A DNA stretch of 21,365 nucleotides from Lachnospiraceae bacterium (GTDB lineage: Bacteria; Bacillota_A; Clostridia; Lachnospirales; Lachnospiraceae): contig JAIKXO010000016.1 in the NCBI GenBank assembly GCA_024684065.1, positions 1-21,365 of the forward strand. The letters run 5' to 3'. Of this stretch, positions 1 to 6,761 are shown piece after piece. The position numbers and the translations under genes are program-made. Numbering within the stretch: position 1 is the stretch's first letter; each line of letters begins with the position of its first letter. The notes under the pieces were generated by a model. It ran no database searches. It was not told where the DNA came from and saw nothing but the letters and a program-made list of their open reading frames with translations.

Positions 1-1647
1 TCCGATACCTCGGACTCTGTCATCAACTGGAGCAGACTCGCGGCTGCGGCCCGTGTTGTGTTAACAAGCGATATTGTGAGTGATTATCTGACATATAATG
101 ATGAAGCGGAGCGGATACAGTTTGAAATAGACAAGCCTGAAAATGAGGAGCAGAAGGAGGACCTTTATTATGATCTTCTGCTTCAGAAGGGAAATCTCCT
201 GCTTACGCTTTACAGATCGGCGGGCTTATCCCCCGATATGCCTCCGGATCTTATCGCGCAGCCGGAGCTGAGACATAAGGTACAACAGCTGATCACAGAG
301 TTTGCTCAGGGGCTTGAGCAGATAAGCGAGCTTCAAAATGGGCAGGCAGGAAACCCTGCGGGCCCGGGAGAGCCGGCGGGCGTAAGAAAAAAAGAGGGTA
401 AGGATTTTGAAAGAGAGGGAAAGAAAAGCGTAAGGGAGGATGCCATTGCAGGCAGTCAGAGCGGTGATGCATGGAAAACCATCAATGAAGTCAAGGATTT
501 TACGAGCGGCACCGCAGTAAGCATTAACAGTCTGTTAAAGACCATAGGCGCGCCTGTCAGGGATGTGACGGGTAACTTAAGTTATAACCTTGCGGTTTCA
601 GGAATAGGGGCGGCAACATCAATAGTCGGCCTGATCGCCGGGTTCGTATCTGCGGTAAAGCTTGCGAGGACCGGCGCGAAGCTTACAGGCGCGGATCATG
701 TCTCGCGTGCCTTTTTGGTATCCTCACAGATACTGAAGAGCACAGGTACCGGTACACAGGGAGCCTTTGCCATTGTGGACAAATTTGCGGGTATTTCGGG
801 AAATGCGGGTAATGCAGCGTCGAACGTTCCCTGGTACGGAAGCACAGCGGCACGAAGTGTTTCGGAAACCTTTTCAACTGTGTCCGGCGCGACACAGTTC
901 TGTGCCGGAACTCTTCTGCTTGTCGGGGGAACGTTTCAGACGGCCAGCGGATATATAGAGATAGGCAGGACACTCAGTGCGCAAAAAGCCGCCAGGAAGG
1001 CGAGACTGGCGATGCTTCGTGAAAGCAGGGCGGGAACAGAGCTTACGAAAGAAAAGCAGAAGGAAAGGGAACAGTTAAAGATCCTCCTTAAACATCAGGA
1101 CAGAGTGACGGTGACACAGGGGAAAACGGCGACCGTGAAGGCGATAGGGGGATCTCTTACAATGATGGGCGGTACATTTGCCATGACCGGATTACTGGCA
1201 CCCATAGGCGGGATCATGGCAGCCGTAGGATCGATACTGCATATCGGATTGGGGCTCATATACGCCAGGAACAAAAGAAACCTTACCAGGCGGCAGGCAG
1301 TGGATGACGCGCTGAATCTTGATTCGGTAATATATACGCTGAAACAGAGTAATCCCGCTCTCAGGAATTTAAGTAAAAAGAAGCAGGAGGAACTGAAAGC
1401 GGAGATCCGGCAGGAAGCTCTCGGTGAGCTCGGATATGCGACATATAAGGAAGCTTTTTCGGATCTTTCAAAGAAGAATGCGGTCCTGCTCTATCATCAT
1501 GTTTTTGAGATGCCGGAGGGAACGGAAGAGTATAATATGTACTATGAGACATTAAAGTCCCTGGGACTGAAAATAAGAAAAGCGGGTGATGGACAGAAGA
1601 ATAATCTTCCGACCCTGCAGATGATATACGCTAAGCTTATGGGGTAA
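1..1647 (+). CDS. Unknown large protein with two glycine/alanine-rich hydrophobic regions, 5' end outside window
   Basis: The reading frame is open from base 1 to the TAA at 1645-1647, so the real start lies upstream of the window. The GTG at 58 has no ribosome site before it and is probably internal. At least 548 residues are visible. I do not recognise a family. Counting from the GTG, there is a charged N-terminal part, a Gly/Pro/Lys-rich low-complexity linker (about 95-135), a hydrophobic Gly/Ala-rich segment near 182-205, further Gly/Ser/Thr-rich sequence to about 300, a basic coiled-coil-like stretch (about 310-350), and a long hydrophobic hairpin (about 365-405). A charged C-terminus follows. 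The paired Gly-rich hydrophobic hairpins suggest membrane insertion, for example pore-forming or effector-like proteins, but there is no motif to support that. The next gene starts 4 nt downstream, so the two are probably co-transcribed. Confidence 0.7.
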   Translation, partial: SDTSDSVINWSRLAAAARVVLTSDIVSDYLTYNDEAERIQFEIDKPENEEQKEDLYYDLLLQKGNLLLTLYRSAGLSPDMPPDLIAQPELRHKVQQLITEFAQGLEQISELQNGQAGNPAGPGEPAGVRKKEGKDFEREGKKSVREDAIAGSQSGDAWKTINEVKDFTSGTAVSINSLLKTIGAPVRDVTGNLSYNLAVSGIGAATSIVGLIAGFVSAVKLARTGAKLTGADHVSRAFLVSSQILKSTGTGTQGAFAIVDKFAGISGNAGNAASNVPWYGSTAARSVSETFSTVSGATQFCAGTLLLVGGTFQTASGYIEIGRTLSAQKAARKARLAMLRESRAGTELTKEKQKEREQLKILLKHQDRVTVTQGKTATVKAIGGSLTMMGGTFAMTGLLAPIGGIMAAVGSILHIGLGLIYARNKRNLTRRQAVDDALNLDSVIYTLKQSNPALRNLSKKKQEELKAEIRQEALGELGYATYKEAFSDLSKKNAVLLYHHVFEMPEGTEEYNMYYETLKSLGLKIRKAGDGQKNNLPTLQMIYAKLMG

Positions 1648-1651
1648 GGAT

Positions 1652-2500
1652 ATGAAGACATTTTGGGCCGGAACAGATCGGAATAAGCTCCTTTTTTTCA
1701 AGAAGTATGCCGCCTGCTACGGGACGGTACTGCCGGAGCACGCGGAAATCTGTATCGTAACCGATGACGGAGGAGACTATGGCGGTTTTGCGGCAATTGT
1801 TTCCGGGAGGAACGTTACTGATATAGTATTTATTGAAGTTCCGGAGAAAAAAAGACGGCAGGGTTTCGGAAGCCGTTTGCTTGAAGAGATAGAAGTCTGT
1901 GCGGGAAACTCCGGAATAGGTATGGTGCGCTGCATCATCCCGCTTCGGGAGGATCTCAGGCTGTTTTTTATAAAGGCGGGCTATGATCTTTTCGAGACGG
2001 GCGCAGAATATGCGGTTTCGTTTGGCGCCCTTGATTATTCCCCGGTATACAGGAAAAATATCGCGGGAAAAGAGCCTGTAAGAGCCCGGGCGCTTGATCA
2101 GTTCAGTCCGGAAGAAAGGGAGATACTAAAGGAGTATTTCAACGAAAAGGGTATAACGTATTGGGAGTCATATGACCGGAAACTTTCCGCCGCCCTTCTT
2201 GATAAGGACAGTATAGAAGCGGTCATGCTCTGCGAGGAAAAGCCCGGGGGCGTCATTGTCGGATATCTGCATACCGATAAGGAACATCCAGAGCACATCT
2301 TTGACTGCTTCAGAGTATTAGACAGGGCTCTTTCATCAAAAAAGAAGAATATGGCGGCGGATTACAGGCTTTCCTTCGGTACAGGCCACGAACTGGAGAA
2401 GGAGCTTCTTACGCATATTGCGGGCGGTATGCTTGATGTGGAGAAAATAACCAGAGAGGCTGCAGCCGTCAGGAATATATCGGTGCAGAGACCCGTGTAG
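1652..2500 (+). CDS. GNAT-family acetyltransferase, possibly tandem-domain
   Basis: The 282-residue protein starts at ATG 1652, with a TAAGGA ribosome site that overlaps the stop of the gene before it. Residues about 30-115 show a GNAT fold. The acetyl-CoA loop has the form R-x-x-G-x-G at R68-G71-G73, after a strand containing DIVFIEVP. It is followed by the helix SRLLEEIE and a later FFIKAGYDLFE segment, typical of the last part of the fold. Known members move an acetyl group from acetyl-CoA to an amine; the acceptor here cannot be told. The C-terminal half (about 135-265) has alternating strands such as AVMLCEEKPGGVIVGYL and may be a degenerate second GNAT domain, without a clear acetyl-CoA loop. 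The 4-nt spacing to the upstream unknown gene and 18-nt spacing to the cation transporter suggest one operon. Confidence 0.75.
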   Translation: MKTFWAGTDRNKLLFFKKYAACYGTVLPEHAEICIVTDDGGDYGGFAAIVSGRNVTDIVFIEVPEKKRRQGFGSRLLEEIEVCAGNSGIGMVRCIIPLREDLRLFFIKAGYDLFETGAEYAVSFGALDYSPVYRKNIAGKEPVRARALDQFSPEEREILKEYFNEKGITYWESYDRKLSAALLDKDSIEAVMLCEEKPGGVIVGYLHTDKEHPEHIFDCFRVLDRALSSKKKNMAADYRLSFGTGHELEKELLTHIAGGMLDVEKITREAAAVRNISVQRPV

Positions 2501-2518
2501 GGTAAGGAAAGGTGTCTT

Positions 2519-3646
2519 ATGGAGGAACGGAAGGATCGAAACAGTATCATTATCAGGACCAGCATCGTCGGGATCATAGCAAATGTCCTTCTTGCAGGAT
2601 TCAAGGCCGTCATAGGGCTTTCGGTAAATTCCGTGGCGATCATTATGGATGCGGTGAATAATATATCCGATGCCGCAAGCTCGGTCATTACGATAGTCGG
2701 CGCGAAGCTTGCAGGGAAGGAGCCTGACAGAAAGCATCCGTTCGGGCACGGCAGGATCGAATACTTAAGCGCCATGATCATTTCCGTGATCGTTCTTTAT
2801 GCGGGGCTTACAGCCTTTGTCGAATCGGTAAAGAAGATCATCAGCCCCGAAAAACCGGATTACAGTACCGTGTCTCTGGTAATTATAGGAATTGCGGTGT
2901 TTGTAAAGCTCATTCTCGGCAGATATGTAAAGAGCGTCGGTGAGAAAGTAAACTCCGATTCACTGGTAAATTCAGGGAATGATGCCATGCTTGATTCGGT
3001 TATTTCGGCATCAACGCTTGTGGCGGCCGCTGTCTATCTCCTGTTTGACATTTCACTGGAGGCTTGGCTTGGAGCAATTATCGCTGTTGTTATCATCAAG
3101 GCCGGTTATGAAATGCTGAAAGAGACCTTGTCGAAGATACTCGGAGAGAGGGTAGATATTGAGCTTGCCCGGGAATTAAAAAAGACGATCGCCTCTTTTC
3201 CTGAGGTCAACGGTGTTTACGATCTTGTCCTGCATAATTACGGTCCGGAATCTTATAACGGATCGGTCCATATAGAGGTGCCGGATACGTTGTCGGCGGA
3301 CGATCTGGATAAGCTCCTGCGAAGGATCCAGGTGAAGGTTTATCAGGATCATGACGTGATACTTACTGCCATCGGGGTTTACTCATATAATACAAAAGAT
3401 CCCGATGCGGTGAGGGCCAGGGAAGAGGTGCGGGGGATCGTAAAGAGCGAGCCTTATGTTTTGCAGATGCATGGGTTTTATATAGATAAAGCTGAAAAAT
3501 CGATAAGGTTTGATATCGTTGTCAGTTTTGATGCAAAGGACCGGGGCATTGTCTATCGGAATGTCTATGAGAAGGTAAAGAAGGCATATCCCGATTATAC
3601 TCTTCAGATAGCAATGGATACTGATTTTAGCGAAGAGAGTATGTGA
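2519..3646 (+). CDS. Cation diffusion facilitator (CDF) family metal transporter
   Basis: This 375-residue inner-membrane protein exports divalent metal ions by proton exchange, as known for the CDF family. It starts at ATG 2519 with a TAAGGAAAGG ribosome site at 2503-2512. Six hydrophobic segments fill residues 13-200. The metal site in helix 2 reads N47-x-x-x-D51, preceded by D44, instead of the HxxxD of zinc exporters. Helix 5 carries D155-x-x-x-D159. The loop motif KHPFGHGRIEYL (H73, H77) is the CDF signature. A soluble C-terminal dimerisation domain (about 210-290) is followed by an extra domain of about 80 residues (295-375), longer than minimal CDF proteins. The NxxxD/DxxxD pattern leans towards manganese or iron rather than zinc, but specificity cannot be settled from this. 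It is the last gene of the leftmost cluster. Confidence 0.93.
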   Translation: MEERKDRNSIIIRTSIVGIIANVLLAGFKAVIGLSVNSVAIIMDAVNNISDAASSVITIVGAKLAGKEPDRKHPFGHGRIEYLSAMIISVIVLYAGLTAFVESVKKIISPEKPDYSTVSLVIIGIAVFVKLILGRYVKSVGEKVNSDSLVNSGNDAMLDSVISASTLVAAAVYLLFDISLEAWLGAIIAVVIIKAGYEMLKETLSKILGERVDIELARELKKTIASFPEVNGVYDLVLHNYGPESYNGSVHIEVPDTLSADDLDKLLRRIQVKVYQDHDVILTAIGVYSYNTKDPDAVRAREEVRGIVKSEPYVLQMHGFYIDKAEKSIRFDIVVSFDAKDRGIVYRNVYEKVKKAYPDYTLQIAMDTDFSEESM

Positions 3647-3733
3647 CCCGGCACCTTCAGGTGTAAAAACACAGCCGGCAATAGCACATAGGAAAAGGAA
3701 AACATATGCCGGATAAAAAAAATAAAAAATGTG
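3647..3733. other. Intergenic spacer after the CDF gene with a small hairpin
   Basis: A CACC-TTCA-GGTG hairpin at 3652-3663 lies inside a longer CCGGC/GCCGG pairing (about 3648-3678). No T-run follows, so it is a weak terminator candidate. The remainder is A-rich and holds no gene. Confidence 0.3.
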
Positions 3734-3762
3734 TTGACAAAATATGTTTTGCAAAATATAAT
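3734..3762 (+). promoter_or_regulatory. Consensus sigma-A promoter of the glutathione peroxidase gene
   Basis: A perfect TTGACA (3734-3739) and a perfect TATAAT (3757-3762) are separated by exactly 17 nt. Transcription would start near 3769. The spacer and -10 contain a near-palindrome centred on TTTTGCAAAA (3747-3756, outer TAT/ATA pairs), which could be an operator covering the -10. Confidence 0.85.
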
Positions 3763-3779
3763 ATGACAAAAGACAAACA

Positions 3780-3793
3780 TGATAATATTATCA
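3780..3793. promoter_or_regulatory. Fur/PerR-like palindrome in the gpx leader
   Basis: TGATAATATTATCA is a perfect 14-bp palindrome about 11-25 nt downstream of the predicted transcription start. Its two arms equal those of the Bacillus Fur box (TGATAAT-N-ATTATCA) but without the central base. PerR boxes (TTATAAT-N-ATTATAA) are close relatives. A peroxide- or metal-responsive repressor site before a peroxidase gene is plausible but unproven. Confidence 0.4.
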
Positions 3794-3851
3794 ATGAAGA
3801 ACAGAAATCAGGATAATTGTTTTCAAACAGGTTTTATTGAAGGAGGACGCT

Positions 3852-4391
3852 ATGATCTACGATTACACATTAACTACAGGAAAAGGTGAGGAGCTTAAGC
3901 TTTCGGAATACAAAGGGAAAGTGATCCTTGTTGTAAATACGGCTACGGGATGCGGATTTACACCGCAGTATGAACCGATCGAGAAGCTTTATAAGGATTA
4001 TCATGACCAGGGACTTGAGATCCTTGATATCCCCTGCAACCAGTTCGGAGGACAGGCGCCGGGCACTGACGAGGAGATACATGAGTTCTGTACTGTGCAT
4101 TATAATACGACATTTCCCCAGATGAAGAAGTCGGATGTGAACGGTGAGAACGAGCTGCCTCTCTATACCTGGTTAAAATCCCAGAAGGGCTTTGAGGGCT
4201 TTGAGGAGCATCCTTACAGGAAACTGCTTGAGGATATGTTTGCCAAGGCTGATCCCGACTGGGACAAGAAGCCTGATATCAAGTGGAATTTTACGAAATT
4301 CGTTATCGACAGGGAAGGAAATGTTGTGGCGCGTTTTGAGCCTACGGCCGATGTTTCGGAAGTCGAAAAGTGCATTAAGGGATTGCTGTAG
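3852..4391 (+). CDS. gpx: Glutathione peroxidase family thiol peroxidase
   Basis: This 179-residue cytoplasmic peroxidase starts at ATG 3852, 6 nt after the ribosome site AAGGAGG. An in-frame TTG at 3837 sits upstream of that site and is not the start. The catalytic tetrad is visible: peroxidatic C34 in NTATGCGFTPQY, Q68 in PCNQFGGQ, and W145-N146 in KWNFTKF. C80 (HEFCTVHY) is placed like the resolving Cys of the thioredoxin-dependent, plant-like GPx group, so the reductant is probably thioredoxin rather than glutathione. The active-site residue is Cys, not selenocysteine. The enzyme reduces peroxides and lipid hydroperoxides. It has its own consensus promoter and is followed by a palindromic repeat, so it is monocistronic. 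The insert before WNF (about 112-142) is seen in many bacterial members. Confidence 0.95.
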   Translation: MIYDYTLTTGKGEELKLSEYKGKVILVVNTATGCGFTPQYEPIEKLYKDYHDQGLEILDIPCNQFGGQAPGTDEEIHEFCTVHYNTTFPQMKKSDVNGENELPLYTWLKSQKGFEGFEEHPYRKLLEDMFAKADPDWDKKPDIKWNFTKFVIDREGNVVARFEPTADVSEVEKCIKGLL

Positions 4392-4395
4392 AAAA

Positions 4396-4490
4396 CGCAC
4401 GATTTACTTCATAAATCGGCGCAGTGCGGAAATGGTCCGGTCTGTAAAACAGACCGGACTTATTCGGCATTTGCTAAACAAATGTCGAAT
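4396..4490. repeat. Modular palindromic intergenic repeat, copy 1
   Basis: Three hairpins follow each other. Module A (4396-4424) has stem CGATTTA/TAAATCG. Module B (4427-4469) contains an 11-bp stem GTCCGGTCTGT/ACAGACCGGAC with a 3-nt loop (4435-4459). The third (about 4462-4490) pairs ATTCGGCATTTG with CAAATGTCGAAT, including one G-T wobble. Module A recurs at 5532-5560 and 9834-9861. Module B recurs inverted at 9884-9926 with 38 of 43 bases identical. The hairpins may also end gpx transcription, although no T-run follows. Confidence 0.8.
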
Positions 4491-4551
4491 TTGACCGGCA
4501 CGATCTGGAAATACCGTTTCATATTGAAATCTACACGTTCAGCTCTCAAAG

Positions 4552-4560
4552 TGTTATAAT
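4552..4560 (+). promoter_or_regulatory. Extended -10 promoter of the PAP2 phosphatase gene
   Basis: TGTTATAAT combines a perfect TATAAT (4555-4560) with an upstream TGn. No good -35 is present at the right distance. Transcription would start near 4567, leaving a leader of about 53 nt. Confidence 0.55.
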
Positions 4561-4619
4561 AAAGAAGTCGGGCGTATATGGATCAAAAGCCTTTAAATAT
4601 TAAAACGGAGGTCAGAAAC

Positions 4620-5522
4620 ATGGAATGGGAAGTCAGACTGATAGAGTGGATCCAGGATAATTTTGAGAATCAGCTTCTCGGAAAATTTTTCTCGTTTCTC
4701 GGTGGGGAAATGGGTCTTCTGCTCTTATTGCTGATCGTGATGTTTTGCTGGAATAAGGAGACCGGGAAGCGTATGGCATTGACCGTTGCGTCATTAAATG
4801 TATGGCTTCCAATGCTGAAGGCCGTTGTAATGAGGCCGCGGCCATATATACAGTATCCGGACAGGATCGAAGCACGTGTCCTGGTGGAATCCGGTGCCTC
4901 GGCACAGGATGTAGCCGCGCAGGGATATTCCTTTCCCAGTATGCACAGTGCGTCTGTCACGGCTGCCGGTTTTACCCTGGCAAAAGATGTAAAGAAGAAG
5001 TGGCTTTGGATCACTGCAACAGTATTATCGCTTCTGGTGGGAGTTTCAAGGGCTGCGGTCGGTATGCATTTTCCTACGGACATATTAGCCGGCTGGGCTT
5101 TGGGCTTTGCAGTGATAGGGATTTTTACGCTTTTGGAGCGGTACATAAGCCGGGAATGGATCAGACATCTGATCCTTTTAGTATCAATGATTCCGGGACT
5201 GTTCTTTGTCAGGACACAGGATTATTATACCTCGTTTGGATTGCTGATAGGAGCTGTCGCAGCGATACCGTTTGAACACAGGTATGTCCGCTATGAGAAT
5301 ACAAGGCATATCCCGGCAATGATCCTTCGTACCGTAGGCGCTTTCGTGGTCTATTTCGTGCTGAACACGCTTCTTAAGCTTCCATTCAGTAAGGAATATC
5401 TTGCCAGTGCGACCCTTGGCGCGTTTCTTATACGGATGGTCAGGTACGCGGTCATAATGTTTGTGATCATGGGAGTTTACCCGAAGATTTTTCCTCAGTT
5501 TGAGAAGATCGGAAAAAAGTAG
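4620..5522 (+). CDS. PAP2-superfamily membrane phosphatase
   Basis: This 300-residue integral membrane phosphatase starts at ATG 4620, preceded 8 nt earlier by GGAGG (4607-4611). An earlier in-frame ATG at 4578 has no ribosome site. All three PAP2 active-site motifs are visible: K67-x6-R74-P75 (KAVVMRPRP), P106-S-M-H109 (the usual PSGH with Met for Gly) and S143-R144-x5-H150, with D154 after it. H150 is the expected nucleophile and H109 the acid. About six to eight hydrophobic helices cover the length, with the motifs on loops facing the outer side. Family members dephosphorylate lipid phosphates such as phosphatidic acid, phosphatidylglycerol phosphate or undecaprenyl diphosphate; the substrate here is not clear. 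It is transcribed alone and convergent to the L,D-transpeptidase gene. Confidence 0.92.
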   Translation: MEWEVRLIEWIQDNFENQLLGKFFSFLGGEMGLLLLLLIVMFCWNKETGKRMALTVASLNVWLPMLKAVVMRPRPYIQYPDRIEARVLVESGASAQDVAAQGYSFPSMHSASVTAAGFTLAKDVKKKWLWITATVLSLLVGVSRAAVGMHFPTDILAGWALGFAVIGIFTLLERYISREWIRHLILLVSMIPGLFFVRTQDYYTSFGLLIGAVAAIPFEHRYVRYENTRHIPAMILRTVGAFVVYFVLNTLLKLPFSKEYLASATLGAFLIRMVRYAVIMFVIMGVYPKIFPQFEKIGKK

Positions 5523-5527
5523 AAAGT

Positions 5528-5561
5528 ACTGCGCACGATTTGCCTTGCAAATCGGCGCAGT
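5528..5561. repeat. Palindromic intergenic repeat, module A, copy 2
   Basis: A strong hairpin begins 6 nt after the PAP2 stop. The inner stem CGATTTGC/GCAAATCG has a 3-nt loop, and the outer stem ACTGCG/CGCAGT is separated by a small internal bulge. Bases 5532-5560 match copy 1 (4396-4424) except in the loop and the adjacent stem pairs, where stem changes are compensated. Confidence 0.85.
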
Positions 5562-5564
5562 AAA

Positions 5565-5605
5565 GGCCGTCAGGTGTGTGCGGTGCATGGCCACTCCTGA
5601 CGGCC
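5565..5605. other. Long hairpin between convergent genes
   Basis: A perfect 10-bp stem, GGCCGTCAGG/CCTGACGGCC, encloses a 21-nt loop. It lies between the convergent PAP2 and L,D-transpeptidase genes and may help termination on either strand. No T-run is present. Confidence 0.55.
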
Positions 5606-5616
5606 GACGGAATATC

Positions 5617-5640
5617 GGACAGGAGGTTTTCCTCCTGTCC
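5617..5640. terminator. Hairpin between convergent genes, probable terminator
   Basis: A perfect 10-bp stem, GGACAGGAGG/CCTCCTGTCC, closes on a TTTT loop. It sits between the PAP2 gene (+) and the L,D-transpeptidase gene (-). The sequence after it is T-rich only weakly on the + strand (ATCTTGTTGT), so intrinsic termination is likely but not textbook. Confidence 0.5.
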
Positions 5641-5668
5641 ATCTTGTTGTCAATGAAAAACAGCGCGG

Positions 5669-5683
5669 ATCGGCGCAGTGCGG
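5669..5683. repeat. Fragment of the palindromic repeat, copy 4
   Basis: ATCGGCGCAGTGCGG is identical over 15 nt to 4415-4429 in copy 1. The opposite hairpin arm is absent, so this is a remnant. It ends 5 nt before the stop of the L,D-transpeptidase gene. Confidence 0.6.
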
Positions 5684-5688
5684 TATAT

Positions 5689-6501
5689 TCAGAACTCCCC
5701 GCCCAGATTTTCAAGCGTGTCGATCACAACTACGCAATCCGGGGAAACATGTTTTAAGATATAACGCATCTGATCCATGGGTACAGATACACATCCGCCT
5801 GTATAAGGCTTTCTGTCTCCGAAGCAATGCAGGAAGATCGCAGATCCTCTTCCGGGGGTCCCTTCTTCGTTAAAGCTTATATTAAGGCAGTACTGATACG
5901 GATAAGTGTAATCGATTATGTGTTCGCTGTTTTCCGTATCGAGATCAGGATAATCCTTAATGCTTACCATCTCATTGTACTGCATGCCGTCTCTCTGATC
6001 TCCGGACCAGTACAGGTCATCCGTAACCTTGGTGTAAGGCATGGCACATCCCGGATCGTCTGCTATTCCGAATGCTTTTGTAAAGTGATAGGTTCCGACC
6101 GGTGTCTGCCCGCAGCCTTCGACATGCTCCTCATCGGGGCAGATACCGTTTTTCCCCACAAAGCCCGGGGAAGTCATTATCATCTTCCAGTTTCCGGCCT
6201 CGTCTTTTTCATGCATGGATACCCAGGCTGTAGTACCGCTTATGGAAGCAACGACAAAGAGCTGCCTGGTGTCTTTATCTGCGAGCTTTGTTACCCATTC
6301 GGGAGAGTCGTCCGGTTCTAATGAAAGCCATTCTCTCGGTGTAACACCATCTGCAGCTTCGGAAACCTGTTCTGAAACCGTATCAACGCCAACCGTAATG
6401 AAATCTTCCGGTACGTTGATATTGTATGAAACATTACATGCGGACAAACAACCGGCCGCAACCGAGGCGATAACAGCCAGGACAATTTTATGTTTACACA
6501 T
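5689..6501 (-). CDS. L,D-transpeptidase (YkuD domain) lipoprotein
   Basis: This 270-residue protein starts at the ATG at 6501 (read on the - strand) behind an AAGGAGGAG ribosome site. The N-terminus is a lipoprotein signal: basic MCKHK, a hydrophobic stretch, and lipobox LSAC with lipidated C22, so the protein is anchored on the outer face of the membrane. After a linker to about residue 65, the C-terminal domain ends with H225 (IFLHCFGD) and the YkuD active site TGGCVSV with nucleophile C237. This is the variant of SHGCxR seen in the COG3786-like branch. Known relatives form 3-3 cross-links or otherwise process L,D bonds in peptidoglycan; the exact reaction is inferred. It is transcribed alone. 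A candidate -10 (TATAAT on the - strand, 6562-6567) lies 60 nt upstream. Confidence 0.88.
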   Translation of the reverse strand: MCKHKIVLAVIASVAAGCLSACNVSYNINVPEDFITVGVDTVSEQVSEAADGVTPREWLSLEPDDSPEWVTKLADKDTRQLFVVASISGTTAWVSMHEKDEAGNWKMIMTSPGFVGKNGICPDEEHVEGCGQTPVGTYHFTKAFGIADDPGCAMPYTKVTDDLYWSGDQRDGMQYNEMVSIKDYPDLDTENSEHIIDYTYPYQYCLNISFNEEGTPGRGSAIFLHCFGDRKPYTGGCVSVPMDQMRYILKHVSPDCVVVIDTLENLGGEF

Positions 6502-6561
6502 GGAACTCCTCCTTAAATATAAAGCTTGTTGTAAATGTAAAATATATGGACTGAATCTGAA

Positions 6562-6567
6562 ATTATA
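6562..6567 (-). promoter_or_regulatory. Candidate -10 box for the L,D-transpeptidase gene
   Basis: TATAAT reads on the - strand with transcription expected to start near 6555, giving a leader of about 54 nt. No convincing -35 is present 16-18 nt upstream, so the call is weak. Confidence 0.35.
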
Positions 6568-6683
6568 CAGTAAACGTAATAAAGGATCACGCCTGTCATA
6601 TAAGAAACGAACTGAGAATACGCCTCTTTGATATAATTTATTTTTTTCTATTCCCGCTGAAATGTCAATAGAAAAGTCCCGTA

Positions 6684-6700
6684 TGTTTCAGTTTGAAACA
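6684..6700. promoter_or_regulatory. 17-bp palindrome TGTTTCA-N3-TGAAACA, site 1
   Basis: Both 7-bp arms are perfect inverted copies (6684-6690, 6694-6700) with spacer GTT. The same palindrome occurs at 10011-10027 and, with one mismatch, at 12109-12125. This copy lies between the divergent L,D-transpeptidase and mnmA genes, 26 nt before the mnmA -35. It is probably a binding site for a dimeric regulator. Confidence 0.65.
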
Positions 6701-6726
6701 AAACGCCAGGGTATTTCAAAGATTCG

Positions 6727-6755
6727 TTGACACCGGTTGTCATTGGAATTAAGAT
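6727..6755 (+). promoter_or_regulatory. mnmA promoter whose -10 abuts the start codon
   Basis: TTGACA (6727-6732), a 17-nt spacer, and TAAGAT (6750-6755). The first ATG begins at the very next base. Transcription starting 7 nt after the -10 would begin at about 6762, exactly the second in-frame ATG. A TGACA-N5-TGTCA inverted repeat (6728-6742) covers the -35. Confidence 0.6.
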
Positions 6756-6761
6756 ATGAAC

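Noticed and set aside
58..60. GTG as start codon of the first gene
   Set aside because: The frame is open back to base 1 and no ribosome site precedes the GTG, so the gene most likely begins outside the window.
2336..2781. Antisense reading frames over the acetyltransferase/CDF junction
   Set aside because: They overlap two well-supported genes, lack ribosome sites and show no family features.
3837..3839. TTG start for the glutathione peroxidase
   Set aside because: It lies before the AAGGAGG ribosome site; ATG 3852 has correct spacing and gives the usual N-terminus.
4578..4580. ATG start for the PAP2 phosphatase
   Set aside because: It has no ribosome site, while ATG 4620 follows GGAGG by 8 nt.
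4802..5275. 157-residue + strand frame inside the PAP2 gene
   Set aside because: It is a shifted frame within a gene having all PAP2 motifs, with no start signals of its own.
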